From positions 1 through 64,000 of the forward strand of contig WTGH01000047.1 of the NCBI GenBank assembly GCA_011523655.1: DNA of 64,000 bases, in the 5' to 3' direction. Position 1 is the stretch's first letter. Every line of letters starts with the position of its first letter. Under the pieces are notes generated by a model that had not been told where the DNA came from, did not search any database, and saw only the letters and a list, made by a program, of their open reading frames with translations. The DNA comes from Rhodospirillaceae bacterium. Lineage in GTDB: Bacteria > Pseudomonadota > Alphaproteobacteria > Bin65. Position numbers and translations under genes: made by a program. Positions 9,584-18,449 of the stretch are shown piece after piece.

Positions 9584-12379
9584 ATGCCCGCCCCGCAGCT
9601 CTATCTGATCGACGGCTCGGCCTATATCTTTCGGGCGTTTCACGCCATTCCGGTCGATTCGTTCAAGCGCTCCGACGGCGTGCACACCAACGCCGTCAAC
9701 GGCTTCTGCAACATGATCGTGAAGCTGATCGAGCAGGTGCGCTCTGACGAGGCCGAGGACTATGTGGCGGTGATCTTCGACGCCTCCTCGAAGACCTTCC
9801 GCAACGATCTCTATCCCGAATACAAGGCCAACCGCGACGAGCCGCCGGAGGAGTTGCGCCCGCAGTTCGCCCTGGTGCGCGAGGCGACCCGCGCCTTCAA
9901 CCTGCCCTGCATCGAGCTGGAGGGCTACGAGGCCGACGACCTGATCGCGACCTATGCGAAAGAGGCGACGGCCAAGGGCTTCGAGACCGTCATCGTGTCG
10001 TCCGACAAGGACCTGATGCAGCTGGTGAACGATGCGGTCACCATGTTCGATCCGATGAAGGACAAGCGGATCGCTGCGCCGGAGGTGGCCGAGAAGTTCG
10101 GCGTGACGCCGGAGAAGGTGGTCGACGTCCAGGCGCTGATGGGCGACAGCACCGACAACGTGCCCGGCGTGCCCGGCATCGGCCAGAAGACGGCGGCGCA
10201 GCTGATCGGCGAATACGGCGATCTCGATACGCTGCTGGCCCGGGCGTCGGAGATCAAGCAGAACAAGCGCCGCGAAAACCTGATCGAATTCGCCGACATG
10301 GCGCGGCTGTCCCGCGATCTGGTCGTGCTGAAGGACGATGTGCCGACCGACGCGGCGGTCGAGGAATTCCGGTTGAAAGAGCCGGAGCCGGACGTGCTGC
10401 TCGGCTTCCTGCGCCAGCAGGAGTTTCGCACCATCACCCGGCGGATGGAGGCCGGGTTCGTCGAGGCCGGGCTGATCGAGGCGCCGGCGGACGAGGCCGC
10501 CGATCCCGCGCCGGCGCCGGAGGCCGCGGTCTACGAGGCGGTTCAGGACGAGGCGCTGCTCGCCGAATGGATCGCGCTGGCGCGCGAGCGCGGCACCGTC
10601 GCCTTCGACACCGAGACAACGTCCCTGAACGAGATGCGCGCCGAGCTGGTCGGCGTCTCGCTCGCGGTCGAGCCGGGCCGGGCCTGCTATGTGCCGCTCG
10701 CCCATGTCGCGTCGGGCTCGGACGGCGGCGCGGCGCTGGCGCTGGACGGCGCGGCGGCGCCGGAGCAGATCCCGTTCGACCGCGCGCTCGCCCTGCTGAA
10801 GGAACTGCTGGAAGACCCGGCGACCCTCAAGATCGGCCACAACATCAAATACGATGCCGTGGTCATGGCCCGCTACGGCATCGCCATCGCGCCGGTCGAC
10901 GACACCATGCTGCTCAGCTATGTCTGCGACGCCGGCCGCCACAAGCACGGGCTGGACGATCTCGCCTGGCTGCACTTCGAGCACAGCACGATCAAGTACG
11001 CCGACGTCTGCGGCAAGGGCAAGGCGCAGATCGGCTTCGCCGAGGCGGACCTCGACAAGGCGACCGACTATGCCGCCGAGGACGCCGAGATCACCCTGCG
11101 CCTGCACCGGCTGCTCAAGCCGCGCCTGGTCGCCGGGCGGGTGACGACGGTCTACGAGACGCTGGAGCGGCCGCTGGTTCCCGTGCTGGCGCAGATGGAG
11201 CGCACCGGCATCCTGGTCGATGCCGGGCACCTCAAACGCCTGTCCGGCGATTTCGAGCAGCGCATGGCCGGCTACGAGGCGGAAATCCACGACCTTGCCG
11301 GCGAGCCCTTCGCCATCGGCTCGCCCAAGCAGCTCGGCGAAATCCTGTTCGACAAAATGGGCCTGGAAGGCGGCCGCAAGACCAAGACCGGCGCCTGGGG
11401 CACCGGGGCGGACGTGCTGGAGAGCCTCGCCGCCCAGGGCCACGACCTGCCGGCCCGGGTGCTCGACTGGCGGCAACTCGCCAAGCTCAAGAGCACCTAC
11501 ACCGATGCGCTGGTCGGCGAGATCCACCCGGAGACCGGCCGGGTCCACACCTCCTACGCCATGGCGGTGGCCTCGACCGGGCGGCTGTCGTCGAACGATC
11601 CGAACCTGCAGAACATCCCGGTGCGGACCGAGGAGGGACGGCGTATCCGCGAGGCCTTCGTGCCGGATGCCGGCTACACGCTGGTCTCGCTGGACTATTC
11701 CCAGATCGAATTGCGCCTGCTCGCCCATGTCGCCGACATGGAGGTATTGAAGCAGGCCTTCCGCGACGGCGTCGATATCCACGCCATGACGGCCTCGGAG
11801 GTGTTCGGCGTGCCGGTGGACGGCATGGACCCGATGGTCCGGCGGCGCGCCAAGGCGATCAATTTCGGCATCATCTACGGCATCTCGGCCTTCGGGCTGG
11901 CCAACCAGCTGCGCATCGACCGCGGCGAGGCCCGGGCGTTCATCGACGCTTATTTCGAGAAGTTCCCCGGCATCCGCGATTACATGGAGACGACCAAGGA
12001 CTTCGCCCGGCGCAACGGCTATGTGGTGACGCCGTTCGGCCGCAGGATTCACGTGACCGCCATCGGCGACAAGAACCCGTCGCACCGCGCCTTCGCCGAG
12101 CGCCAGGCGATCAACGCGCCCTTGCAGGGCGGGGCGGCCGATATCATCAAGCGCGCCATGATCCGGGTGCCGGCGGCGCTGGCGGCCGAAGGGCTGGGCG
12201 CCCGGATGCTGCTCCAGGTCCATGACGAGCTGCTGTTCGAGGTGCCGGAAGCCGAGGTCGAACCCACGGTCGCCGCGCTCAAGCCGATGATGGAGCGCGC
12301 CGCACTGCCGGCGGTCGATCTCTCGGTCCCCCTCGTCGTCGACGCCGGCGCCGCCGGCAACTGGGCCGCGGCGCATTAG
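9584..12379 (+). CDS. polA: DNA polymerase I
   Basis: 931-aa repair and Okazaki-fragment polymerase with all three activities. Residues 1-290 are the 5'-3' FEN-type exonuclease (LIDGSAYIFRAFHA, VIFDASSKTFR, SSDKDLMQLV). Residues ~330-530 are the 3'-5' proofreading domain with VAFDTETTSL, IGHNIKYD and YAAEDAEITLRLH, so the DEDD residues are intact. The C-terminal polymerase has motif A DYSQIELRLLAH, motif B RRAKAINFGIIYG and motif C LLQVHDELLFE. The ATG at 9584 starts MPAPQLYLIDGSAYI. It converges with the DUF2779 gene, with only 10 bp between the stops. Confidence 0.97.
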   Translation: MPAPQLYLIDGSAYIFRAFHAIPVDSFKRSDGVHTNAVNGFCNMIVKLIEQVRSDEAEDYVAVIFDASSKTFRNDLYPEYKANRDEPPEELRPQFALVREATRAFNLPCIELEGYEADDLIATYAKEATAKGFETVIVSSDKDLMQLVNDAVTMFDPMKDKRIAAPEVAEKFGVTPEKVVDVQALMGDSTDNVPGVPGIGQKTAAQLIGEYGDLDTLLARASEIKQNKRRENLIEFADMARLSRDLVVLKDDVPTDAAVEEFRLKEPEPDVLLGFLRQQEFRTITRRMEAGFVEAGLIEAPADEAADPAPAPEAAVYEAVQDEALLAEWIALARERGTVAFDTETTSLNEMRAELVGVSLAVEPGRACYVPLAHVASGSDGGAALALDGAAAPEQIPFDRALALLKELLEDPATLKIGHNIKYDAVVMARYGIAIAPVDDTMLLSYVCDAGRHKHGLDDLAWLHFEHSTIKYADVCGKGKAQIGFAEADLDKATDYAAEDAEITLRLHRLLKPRLVAGRVTTVYETLERPLVPVLAQMERTGILVDAGHLKRLSGDFEQRMAGYEAEIHDLAGEPFAIGSPKQLGEILFDKMGLEGGRKTKTGAWGTGADVLESLAAQGHDLPARVLDWRQLAKLKSTYTDALVGEIHPETGRVHTSYAMAVASTGRLSSNDPNLQNIPVRTEEGRRIREAFVPDAGYTLVSLDYSQIELRLLAHVADMEVLKQAFRDGVDIHAMTASEVFGVPVDGMDPMVRRRAKAINFGIIYGISAFGLANQLRIDRGEARAFIDAYFEKFPGIRDYMETTKDFARRNGYVVTPFGRRIHVTAIGDKNPSHRAFAERQAINAPLQGGAADIIKRAMIRVPAALAAEGLGARMLLQVHDELLFEVPEAEVEPTVAALKPMMERAALPAVDLSVPLVVDAGAAGNWAAAH

Positions 12380-12389
12380 GGGCGGCGCC

Positions 12390-13913
12390 TCACGCGGGAC
12401 GCACGCGCACCGGCTCCCTGACGGTATTCTCCCGGCCGACCGTCGCCAGCGACTTGCACAGTTCGGCCAGCGCCAGCGTATCGCGGGCGCAGTAGGCGCG
12501 CAGGTCGGCGAATGTGCGCCGGCGCTCTTCCGGATCGTCGGCCGCCAGCGCCAGGACGTAGCGCGCGGCCGCCGTCTGCCCGTCGGCAATCGACAGGTCG
12601 GCATAGTCCATGCCGGGAACGAGCGCGGGCAGCACACTCTTGATCGAGAAGGAACCTCGGAACGCGGGATGGTAGAAGCTGTCGCGCACCGGCGGCAACA
12701 GGTCGAACAGCCGGGCCCCGATGGCGCGCAGCGCCGCCGCCCGTTCCGGCAAGGCCGCCGCAAGGTCGCGCAGGATGCGGCCCTCGTAGCCGGACCAGGT
12801 GCAAATGCTGCCGCTCCGGCCCAGCGCCCCGATCAGCCGGTCGGCCAGCGCCGGGCGGGGATCGTCGCTGCCCTCGTGCAGATAGTCGGCATGGTCCGGC
12901 GGTGCGCCCCGGCGTTCGGTATGGACCGAGAACAGGAAGGGGATCGCATCGTAGGGGCGCGTGCCGGCAAAGCGCGGGACCGCGGGCGAAAATGTTTCGA
13001 AGTCCAGATAGCGGACCGGCCGCCTCCGCCGGGCCAGTATGCCCGAGATGTCGCCATGCAGCACCGGGCGGCCTTCGACGACCGCGCGCCGGACGATCCG
13101 CTGCAACGGCGTGAGCGGGAAGCCGTCGGGAATGTCGCGTATCTCCCGGACTTTCCCGGCGTCGAGCCGGCTGCGTTCCGCCTTCGCCAGCCGGGGCAGT
13201 TCGTCGATGCCGTGGTCCGGCGGCGCGTCGTTGCGCGTGCAGTGCGCGTGGTACGGGCAGGGATAGGGGTCGAAGCAATGGCTGCCGGGCGCAATATCCG
13301 GCGCGGTCGGCGCGGCGAGCATGGCCTGCATCCCGTCCACTTCGGCCTCGACCGCCGCGAGCAGCGCCTCCGCCCGGCCGGTCACCGGATGCAGCCGGAA
13401 CAGCGCGCCGGGGTCGAGCCGCCGGCCGTCGTAGACATAGTCCCGGTCGAGGGTGAGGACGCAGGCTTCGCGCACGTCGAGCCCGGCGCCGCGCAAAACC
13501 CAGAGCTGGACCCCGGCGTCGAGGACGAACAGGTCCTTGAGCCGCGTCGTCGACTTGACCTCGGTCAGGCGCCAGCCGCCGCCGGGCAGGCGCTCGATAA
13601 TATCGGCCCGGACCAGGACTCCCCGGTGCCGGAACGCCGCCTCGAAGAGGGCCGGCGCGCGTCCTGCTTCGATGACCCGGCCGGTTTCCTCCAGCGCTTC
13701 CGGGATATGGCGATGGTCGTGGGCCACCAGATGGCCGCCCGGGATGCGCTTGCACGCGAGTTCGCCGACCTCGTGCCCGGTGTCGAACACCGCCCGGAGC
13801 GCCTCGTCTGGCGCCACCGCCAGATCGCGTTCGTAACAGTCGTACCAGAGCCGCAAATGGCACTGCGCCCCGGAAATGTAACGGGATTTGGAGAGGGCGG
13901 GGTGTTCCGTCAC
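12390..13913 (-). CDS. DUF2779 protein: Cas4/RecB-like PD-(D/E)XK domain plus DEDD exonuclease
   Basis: 507-aa putative two-domain nuclease. The N-terminal half has SKSRYISGAQCHLRLWYD, a D in VRADIIERL and EVK ~15 residues later, the pattern of Cas4/RecB-type nucleases. A cysteine set (C18 and CFDPYPCPYHAHC near 213-225) is suited to an Fe-S cluster. The C-terminal half is the DUF2779 DnaQ-like fold with YLDFETFSP near 295 and the YCARD exonuclease III motif near 478. The GTG start at 13913 overlaps the upstream stop (GTGA), so the two genes are likely translationally coupled; an ATG further upstream would extend into that gene. Role in repair or defence is inference. Confidence 0.75.
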   Translation of the reverse strand: MTEHPALSKSRYISGAQCHLRLWYDCYERDLAVAPDEALRAVFDTGHEVGELACKRIPGGHLVAHDHRHIPEALEETGRVIEAGRAPALFEAAFRHRGVLVRADIIERLPGGGWRLTEVKSTTRLKDLFVLDAGVQLWVLRGAGLDVREACVLTLDRDYVYDGRRLDPGALFRLHPVTGRAEALLAAVEAEVDGMQAMLAAPTAPDIAPGSHCFDPYPCPYHAHCTRNDAPPDHGIDELPRLAKAERSRLDAGKVREIRDIPDGFPLTPLQRIVRRAVVEGRPVLHGDISGILARRRRPVRYLDFETFSPAVPRFAGTRPYDAIPFLFSVHTERRGAPPDHADYLHEGSDDPRPALADRLIGALGRSGSICTWSGYEGRILRDLAAALPERAAALRAIGARLFDLLPPVRDSFYHPAFRGSFSIKSVLPALVPGMDYADLSIADGQTAAARYVLALAADDPEERRRTFADLRAYCARDTLALAELCKSLATVGRENTVREPVRVRPA

Positions 13914-14698
13914 GGCGCGGCGCGGAACTTCCGCGGGTCTGCCGCTCCTGCCGGAGTTTTCCACTCCCTCAGATAATTTGCAAACATGCTACCGAGTTCG
14001 CCGCGACTCTGGATGAGTGTCGCTATCTGGCAGAAACCGATCTCTTCCGAAACTTCTTTGCGCAAACGCTCTTCTTTGCATTCTTCTAATTCCCTCCCAG
14101 TGGGCGTTATATAGACAATTTCGATAATTTCAGGGACTGGTTCATTTATTTTTACTCCACATTCAACAGCCTTTTTCCAACCTCGTCGAGAATCTGAAAT
14201 TGCCAGATTATGTAGCTTATTGTATGTTGAATCGACAAAAGAAAGCTCGCTTAAGTAGTGAAGAAGATGCACATACTTTTTAGTATAATCACCTTTTGTT
14301 GCCTTACAAATACACTTTATACCCTCCAATATACAGCGAAATTTTCGTTTTTTTGCTTCAACAAGATATTCTAACTGCGAACAATCGAATGACTGCGAAT
14401 CTGTTTTTAACTCTATAAAATATGTCTTACGTAAGTTTTTAGAAAATGCAACATAATCGACTTTTTTTGACTGATTTGGTCGCCTCACATTATTGGGATA
14501 CAATGTACCTATGCGAAGGGGAAACTCAGGAATGATTAAGGGATGCACCTCGGTTTCGATAGCTTCCCGCAAAATATCGCGTAAAAACAGTCCAAAATAC
14601 GGCGTAAGTACGGATTCAAGCCGGTAAGCGGGAAGGTGCCGCCAGCAGTTCAGCTTGCTGAAAACATCGGCGAGGTTCGGATGGCCTTGACCGGTCAT
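13910..14698 (-). CDS. PD-(D/E)XK nuclease-like protein of very low GC
   Basis: 262-aa protein, not recognised as a named family. KVDYVAFSKNLRKTYFIELK (near residues 97-116) fits the D...(D/E)XK catalytic pattern of restriction-type nucleases (D99, E114, K116), followed by a Q-containing helix SQLEYLVEAKKRK. The central ~600 bp is strikingly AT-rich (roughly 14000-14620), unlike everything around it, while the first ~25 codons and last ~15 codons look like host DNA. The stop overlaps the GTG of the DUF2779 gene. Horizontal acquisition and a joint role with its partner are inferred; an upstream zinc-ribbon-like stretch (CPRC) on the other strand is probably not a gene. Confidence 0.6.
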   Translation of the reverse strand: MTGQGHPNLADVFSKLNCWRHLPAYRLESVLTPYFGLFLRDILREAIETEVHPLIIPEFPLRIGTLYPNNVRRPNQSKKVDYVAFSKNLRKTYFIELKTDSQSFDCSQLEYLVEAKKRKFRCILEGIKCICKATKGDYTKKYVHLLHYLSELSFVDSTYNKLHNLAISDSRRGWKKAVECGVKINEPVPEIIEIVYITPTGRELEECKEERLRKEVSEEIGFCQIATLIQSRGELGSMFANYLREWKTPAGAADPRKFRAAP

Positions 14699-14909
14699 AT
14701 CATTTCCTTACGCAGTCGGAGTGGCGCGCAGACGTGCCCGCGCTGCGGATCGACGCGCATTCTGGACTGCATCCGCCGGCCCGGCAACGCGCTGCCGCTA
14801 TTTCCCGTCTCCGGGCTTTCCCTGCGAAACCCGGAAGCCGCGAAACGGGGCCGCCGGCCCGGCCCTTCCGCTGCCGCAGGGGCGTCCCGCGGCCGGAAAC
14901 GGGCGGCGT

Positions 14910-16577
14910 CTACCGGATCGCAAACCCCTCATACCCCGCCGCGGCGATTTCGGCGCAGCGGGCGGCGTAGGCGGGGTAGCCGCCGATATAGGGCATGAAG
15001 ACCCGCGGTTTGCCGGGGATGTTGGCGCCGACATACCAGGACGAGCAGGTCGAGCGCAGGGAGGCGTCGGCCAGCTCGTTGACATGCGCGACCCAGGCGT
15101 CCTGGGCGGCGCGCTCGGCCTCGATGACGCCGGCGCCGCGGCCGCGCAGGGCTTCGATGCAGTCCGACACCCATTCGACATGCTGCTCGATCGACGGCAT
15201 CATGTTGGTCAGCACCGAGGGGCTGCCCGGCCCGGTGATGGTGAACAGGTTCGGGAAGCCATTGACCGCCAGGCCGAGATAGCTGCGCGGCCCGGCCTCC
15301 CAGGCCTCGCGCAGGGCCAGGCCGCCGCGGCCGCGGATGTCGATGCGCTTGAGCGTGCCGGTCATGGCGTCGAAGCCCGTGGCGAAGACGATGGCGTCGG
15401 CTTCGATCTCCTCGCCCCCGTTGTCGGCATCCCCGATCGCCACGCCGGCTTCGACGATCGCCCGGATCGGCCGCTCGACGATGTCGATCAGGCGGACGTT
15501 GGGCCGGTTGTAGGTCTCGAAATAGCCGGTATCGACGCACAGCCGCTTGCAGCCGATCACGTTGGTCGGCATCAGTTTGCGCGCCGTCTCGGGATCGTCG
15601 ACGGTCGCGCGGATCTTGGCGCGCACGAAATCCGCCGCGGTCTCGTTGGCCGCCGTGTCGTACAGCAGATCCTCGTAACTCGCCATGAAGGTGAGCCCGC
15701 CGGTCTCCCAGCGCCGCTCGAATTCCGCGGTCCGCGCTTCCGGGCTGTCGGCGAGCGCCGACGGCCGGGGCAGGTCGACCAGGAAGCAGCCGAAGCGCGT
15801 CTTCGCCTCCTCGCGCAGCGCCCGGTAGTCGGCCTTGACCGCGGCGACCTCGGCCGCGCCGAGCGGGCGGTTCTGCGCCGGCACAGAATAGTTCGCCGTG
15901 CGCTGGAAAACGGTGAGCTGCGCGGCCTGCTTGGCGATCGCCGGGATCGACTGGATGGCCGAGGAGCCGGTGCCGATCACGGCGACGCGCAGGCCGGTGA
16001 AATCGACCTCTTCGTGGGGCCAGCGCCCGGTGTGGTAGGTCGCGCCGCGGAAGCTGTCGCGGCCCTGTATGTCGGGCAGGTTGGCGGTCGAGAGGCAGCC
16101 GGTCGCCATGATGCAGAAGCGGGCGGTCACCCATTCCGGTGCGCCGCCCGCCGGCTCCAGTCGGACCCGCCACAGCCCGGCGGCCTCGTCCCAGTGCGCC
16201 GCCGCGACGCGGGTGTCGAAGCGCATGTCCGGCCAGAGGGCGAAGCGGTCGGCGACATGGTTGGCGTAGCGCAGGATGTCCGGCTGGACGGCGTAGCGCT
16301 CGGTCCATTCCCAGTCCTGCTGCAGCGCCTCGTCGAACTGGTAGGAGTAGGACATGCTCTCGACGTCGCAGCGCGCGCCGGGATAGCGGTTCCAGTACCA
16401 GGTGCCGCCGACCCCGCCGCCGGCCTCGTAGACCCGCGCCCGGAAGCCGGCGCCGCGCAGCCGGTGCAGCAGATACAGGCCGGCGAACCCGGCGCCGACG
16501 ATCAACGTGTCGAGATCGGGGGTGGGGAGGCCGGAGGCGCGGGAAGTGGGCGCGGCGGCGGGAGCGGCGTCGTTCAT
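14910..16577 (-). CDS. Type I Baeyer-Villiger-like flavin monooxygenase
   Basis: 555-aa FAD/NADPH monooxygenase. The FAD Rossmann motif IVGAGFAGLYLL lies near residue 28, GGTWYWNRYPGARCD follows, and FRGATYHTGRWP near 175 matches the Baeyer-Villiger fingerprint FxGxxxHxxxW(P/D). The NADPH motif IGTGSSAIQSIP comes next. These enzymes turn ketones into esters or lactones; the substrate is unknown. The ATG at 16577 (MNDAAPAAAP) was preferred to one 36 bp upstream, which falls against a tandem repeat in the leader. The NTF2-like gene upstream on the same strand may be co-transcribed. Confidence 0.88.
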   Translation of the reverse strand: MNDAAPAAAPTSRASGLPTPDLDTLIVGAGFAGLYLLHRLRGAGFRARVYEAGGGVGGTWYWNRYPGARCDVESMSYSYQFDEALQQDWEWTERYAVQPDILRYANHVADRFALWPDMRFDTRVAAAHWDEAAGLWRVRLEPAGGAPEWVTARFCIMATGCLSTANLPDIQGRDSFRGATYHTGRWPHEEVDFTGLRVAVIGTGSSAIQSIPAIAKQAAQLTVFQRTANYSVPAQNRPLGAAEVAAVKADYRALREEAKTRFGCFLVDLPRPSALADSPEARTAEFERRWETGGLTFMASYEDLLYDTAANETAADFVRAKIRATVDDPETARKLMPTNVIGCKRLCVDTGYFETYNRPNVRLIDIVERPIRAIVEAGVAIGDADNGGEEIEADAIVFATGFDAMTGTLKRIDIRGRGGLALREAWEAGPRSYLGLAVNGFPNLFTITGPGSPSVLTNMMPSIEQHVEWVSDCIEALRGRGAGVIEAERAAQDAWVAHVNELADASLRSTCSSWYVGANIPGKPRVFMPYIGGYPAYAARCAEIAAAGYEGFAIR

Positions 16578-16609
16578 GGGGCGGCAGTCTCGCCGAACCG
16601 GGCCCCCGG

Positions 16610-16652
16610 TCAAGTCCTTGGGGTCAAGTCCTTGGGGTCAAGTTCCTTGGGG
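16610..16652. repeat. Tandem repeat, 14-bp unit x3, in monooxygenase leader
   Basis: Two perfect copies of a 14-bp unit (16610-16623, 16624-16637) and a third with one inserted base (16638-16652), followed by a partial copy. It ends 33 bp upstream of the monooxygenase start codon. One of a set of short tandem duplications at gene 5' ends in this window. Confidence 0.9.
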
Positions 16653-16708
16653 TCAAGCCTCGCAGGCGCTGGGCGTGCCTCTGCCGGGCCGGCCCGTATC
16701 TTCCGGCG

Positions 16709-17080
16709 TCAGGCGACCCGTTTGGTCGAGACGAAGGCGCGCCATTCGCACAGCCGGTCGCCGCGCATCTTCCAGTGTTCGCCGGCGATCTGGCGGGCCT
16801 TCGTGCCGTCGGGATTGTCCCAGCCCGCGGTCCACTCGACGGCGATCCAGTCGCCGCTCGCCGCGATCAGCGTCTTGTCGAGCTGCACGTTGCGGATCGA
16901 GGGATCGTAGAAGCGCTCGTGGAAGGCGCGCACTTCCGCGGCGCCGCGCGCCACCTCGCGGCCGTTCCAGACGATCACCGCATCGTCGGTATACAGCGCC
17001 ATCGTCGCCTCGATATCGCGCCGGCGATACACCGCCTCGGCCTGGCGCACGACTTTTTCGGCTTCTGTCTGATTCACCAT
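16709..17080 (-). CDS. NTF2-like / SnoaL-fold family protein
   Basis: 123-aa small cone-shaped fold protein: EAEKVVRQAEAVYRRRDIEATMALYTDDAVIVWNGREVARGAAEVRAFH is the standard helix-strand opening of the SnoaL/NTF2-like superfamily, with ...GDWIAVEWTAGWDNPDG... in the sheet. The ATG at 17080 was chosen since the longer frame upstream has no similarity. Members are isomerases, cyclases or binding proteins; the reaction here is unknown. It precedes the Baeyer-Villiger-type gene by 131 bp on the same strand. Confidence 0.75.
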   Translation of the reverse strand: MVNQTEAEKVVRQAEAVYRRRDIEATMALYTDDAVIVWNGREVARGAAEVRAFHERFYDPSIRNVQLDKTLIAASGDWIAVEWTAGWDNPDGTKARQIAGEHWKMRGDRLCEWRAFVSTKRVA

Positions 17081-17205
17081 ACCTGTCCATTTTCGCGAAT
17101 CGGCATTTGTCGGGCAGGTTGCGCCACATTCGCCGGATTCAAAACAGAGTAGCGCTGCAAGCGCTCCGCGACGCCGCTCCTCTCGGAATTGCTTCCGCCA
17201 CCGGC

Positions 17206-17595
17206 TTACCGATAGGTGCGGATCGACGAAGCGGTGATGACCACGAACATACGCCGGTCTCTCGAACTGCGTCGGGCACCGACGTCCCATTCGTGCTCGA
17301 TCAGGGACATGGCTTCGTCGAGCCGCCGCGCCGCGCGCGATTCCCGGCACCTTTCGAAGCGCAAGAGACTCAACCGGCGAAAACGGCCTGAGCCGACACC
17401 GTGGTATGATGCGATTTTTCTGAAGTCGCCGTCCATCGTAACGAGGATCGCATCGTTGGCTTGCGATACGGCGGCGACAAGTGTGTCAGGCGAGTCCGGC
17501 GCTATTCGTTCGCGCAATCGGATTGCTTCATGGCCGTATTTTTCGAGAGTCCTGGCTACAGATTCGGGCACGCATTGATCGACGAAAAACCGCAT
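17206..17595 (-). CDS. DUF5615 PIN-like toxin of a toxin-antitoxin pair
   Basis: 129-aa protein of the PIN-like DUF5615 family, presumed ribonuclease toxins. MRFFVDQCVPESVARTLEKYGHEAIRLRE carries the first acidic residue (D6). The VTMDGDFRKIA block near residue 54 holds the second acidic cluster. The C-terminal extension of about 40 residues is longer than in many members. It starts 11 bp after the stop of the DUF433-type antitoxin, the typical operon order for this family. Toxic activity is inferred from family and context. Confidence 0.8.
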   Translation of the reverse strand: MRFFVDQCVPESVARTLEKYGHEAIRLRERIAPDSPDTLVAAVSQANDAILVTMDGDFRKIASYHGVGSGRFRRLSLLRFERCRESRAARRLDEAMSLIEHEWDVGARRSSRDRRMFVVITASSIRTYR

Positions 17596-17606
17596 TCGCG
17601 CCGGAG

Positions 17607-18287
17607 CTACGCAGCCTGCGCTTCGTCGTGATTCAGAGCCGCCTCGACGTCTTCGCGCGTGAGATCGGGATATTCCGCGATGATCCGGTCCACCGAATAG
17701 CCGTCCTCATGCAAGCGCCGGATCGACCCGACCGTGATCCGGGTTCCGGAGACCGACCATGCATTGCGCACAATTGAGCGGTGTCGTCGCAATTTCCCGA
17801 TCGATTCAGGAGACCGTCGACGCAGTGCCGCGACGTTGTCTTTTGTTTCGCTAATGATATCACTAAGCGGGATGCCGAGTACGAATTGGCCAGAAACGAC
17901 TTCTTCCGGCTGGCCCGTCTCCGAGTTGACCAGGATCACCCGCCGATTGAGAACATAGAGCGTGGTCGCGGTCCAAAGTTCATCTTTCAGGTGACTCAGG
18001 TTCTCGGCAACTTTCCTCAAATGCTGGAGCGGGACGTTGTTCTGTACACGCAGCCGTTCAAGCGTGCGCAGGGCTACCATGTCCTTGAAGGAATAGAACC
18101 GGCTGTTGGGTAGCCTGGGGTTGTCTTCAACGAAACTCGGTTTGAAAAAGTCGGTCGTCGCCCAATACCGGAGTTGCCGCTTGCTCAGACCGGTGACGCG
18201 CGCTGCCTGTTCTTCGGAGAAGGCTGCAACGACACTCGAAATATCGAGCGTAGGCGCGCCGACCGACTTTCGCGGGCCTCCATCCAT
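17607..18287 (-). CDS. MerR-like HTH plus DUF433 antitoxin
   Basis: 226-aa antitoxin of two parts. Residues ~20-105 form a MerR-type winged helix (FSEEQAARVTGLSKRQLRYWATTDFFKPS...YSFKDMVALRTLERLR), expected to bind its own promoter. Residues ~175-220 (ITVGSIRRLHEDGYSVDRIIAEYPDLTREDVEAALNH) are the DUF433 fold that usually binds DUF5615/PIN toxins. A very strong ribosome site (AGGAGGAGG, 18297-18305) precedes the ATG, in keeping with an antitoxin made in excess. It forms a tight pair with the downstream toxin. Confidence 0.85.
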   Translation of the reverse strand: MDGGPRKSVGAPTLDISSVVAAFSEEQAARVTGLSKRQLRYWATTDFFKPSFVEDNPRLPNSRFYSFKDMVALRTLERLRVQNNVPLQHLRKVAENLSHLKDELWTATTLYVLNRRVILVNSETGQPEEVVSGQFVLGIPLSDIISETKDNVAALRRRSPESIGKLRRHRSIVRNAWSVSGTRITVGSIRRLHEDGYSVDRIIAEYPDLTREDVEAALNHDEAQAA

Positions 18288-18449
18288 AGTGCAAACCTCC
18301 TCCTGCAGGATGGATTTGTATCACATCGCGGGAATCATTGGAATCCAACGCCGTACCGCGTTTGCCGGAGGGGCGGATTCAACATCTGTGCAGGCGGGCA
18401 GCGACCTTGTTTCCGCCGCTCATTTCAGCCGGCGCCAGCCGCCGATTTT

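Noticed and set aside
9512..12763. 1083-codon open frame on the minus strand
   Set aside because: It is antisense to polA, which has every catalytic motif; the frame is open only because of high GC and third-position bias, and its translation is Arg/Ala/Gly-rich without family resemblance.
14681..14998. Zinc-ribbon-like CPRCGSTRILDC in a plus-strand frame
   Set aside because: Only one CxxC plus a single Cys, followed by Arg/Pro-rich sequence that runs into the end of the monooxygenase gene; judged chance, though a relic cannot be excluded.
16610..16652. CRISPR array
   Set aside because: The tandem units are directly adjacent with no spacers and only 14 bp long; no cas genes are present (the Cas4-like domain belongs to a DUF2779 protein).
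14721..16910. Long plus-strand frame opposite the monooxygenase
   Set aside because: The minus strand has the full Baeyer-Villiger fingerprint; the opposite frame is low-complexity.
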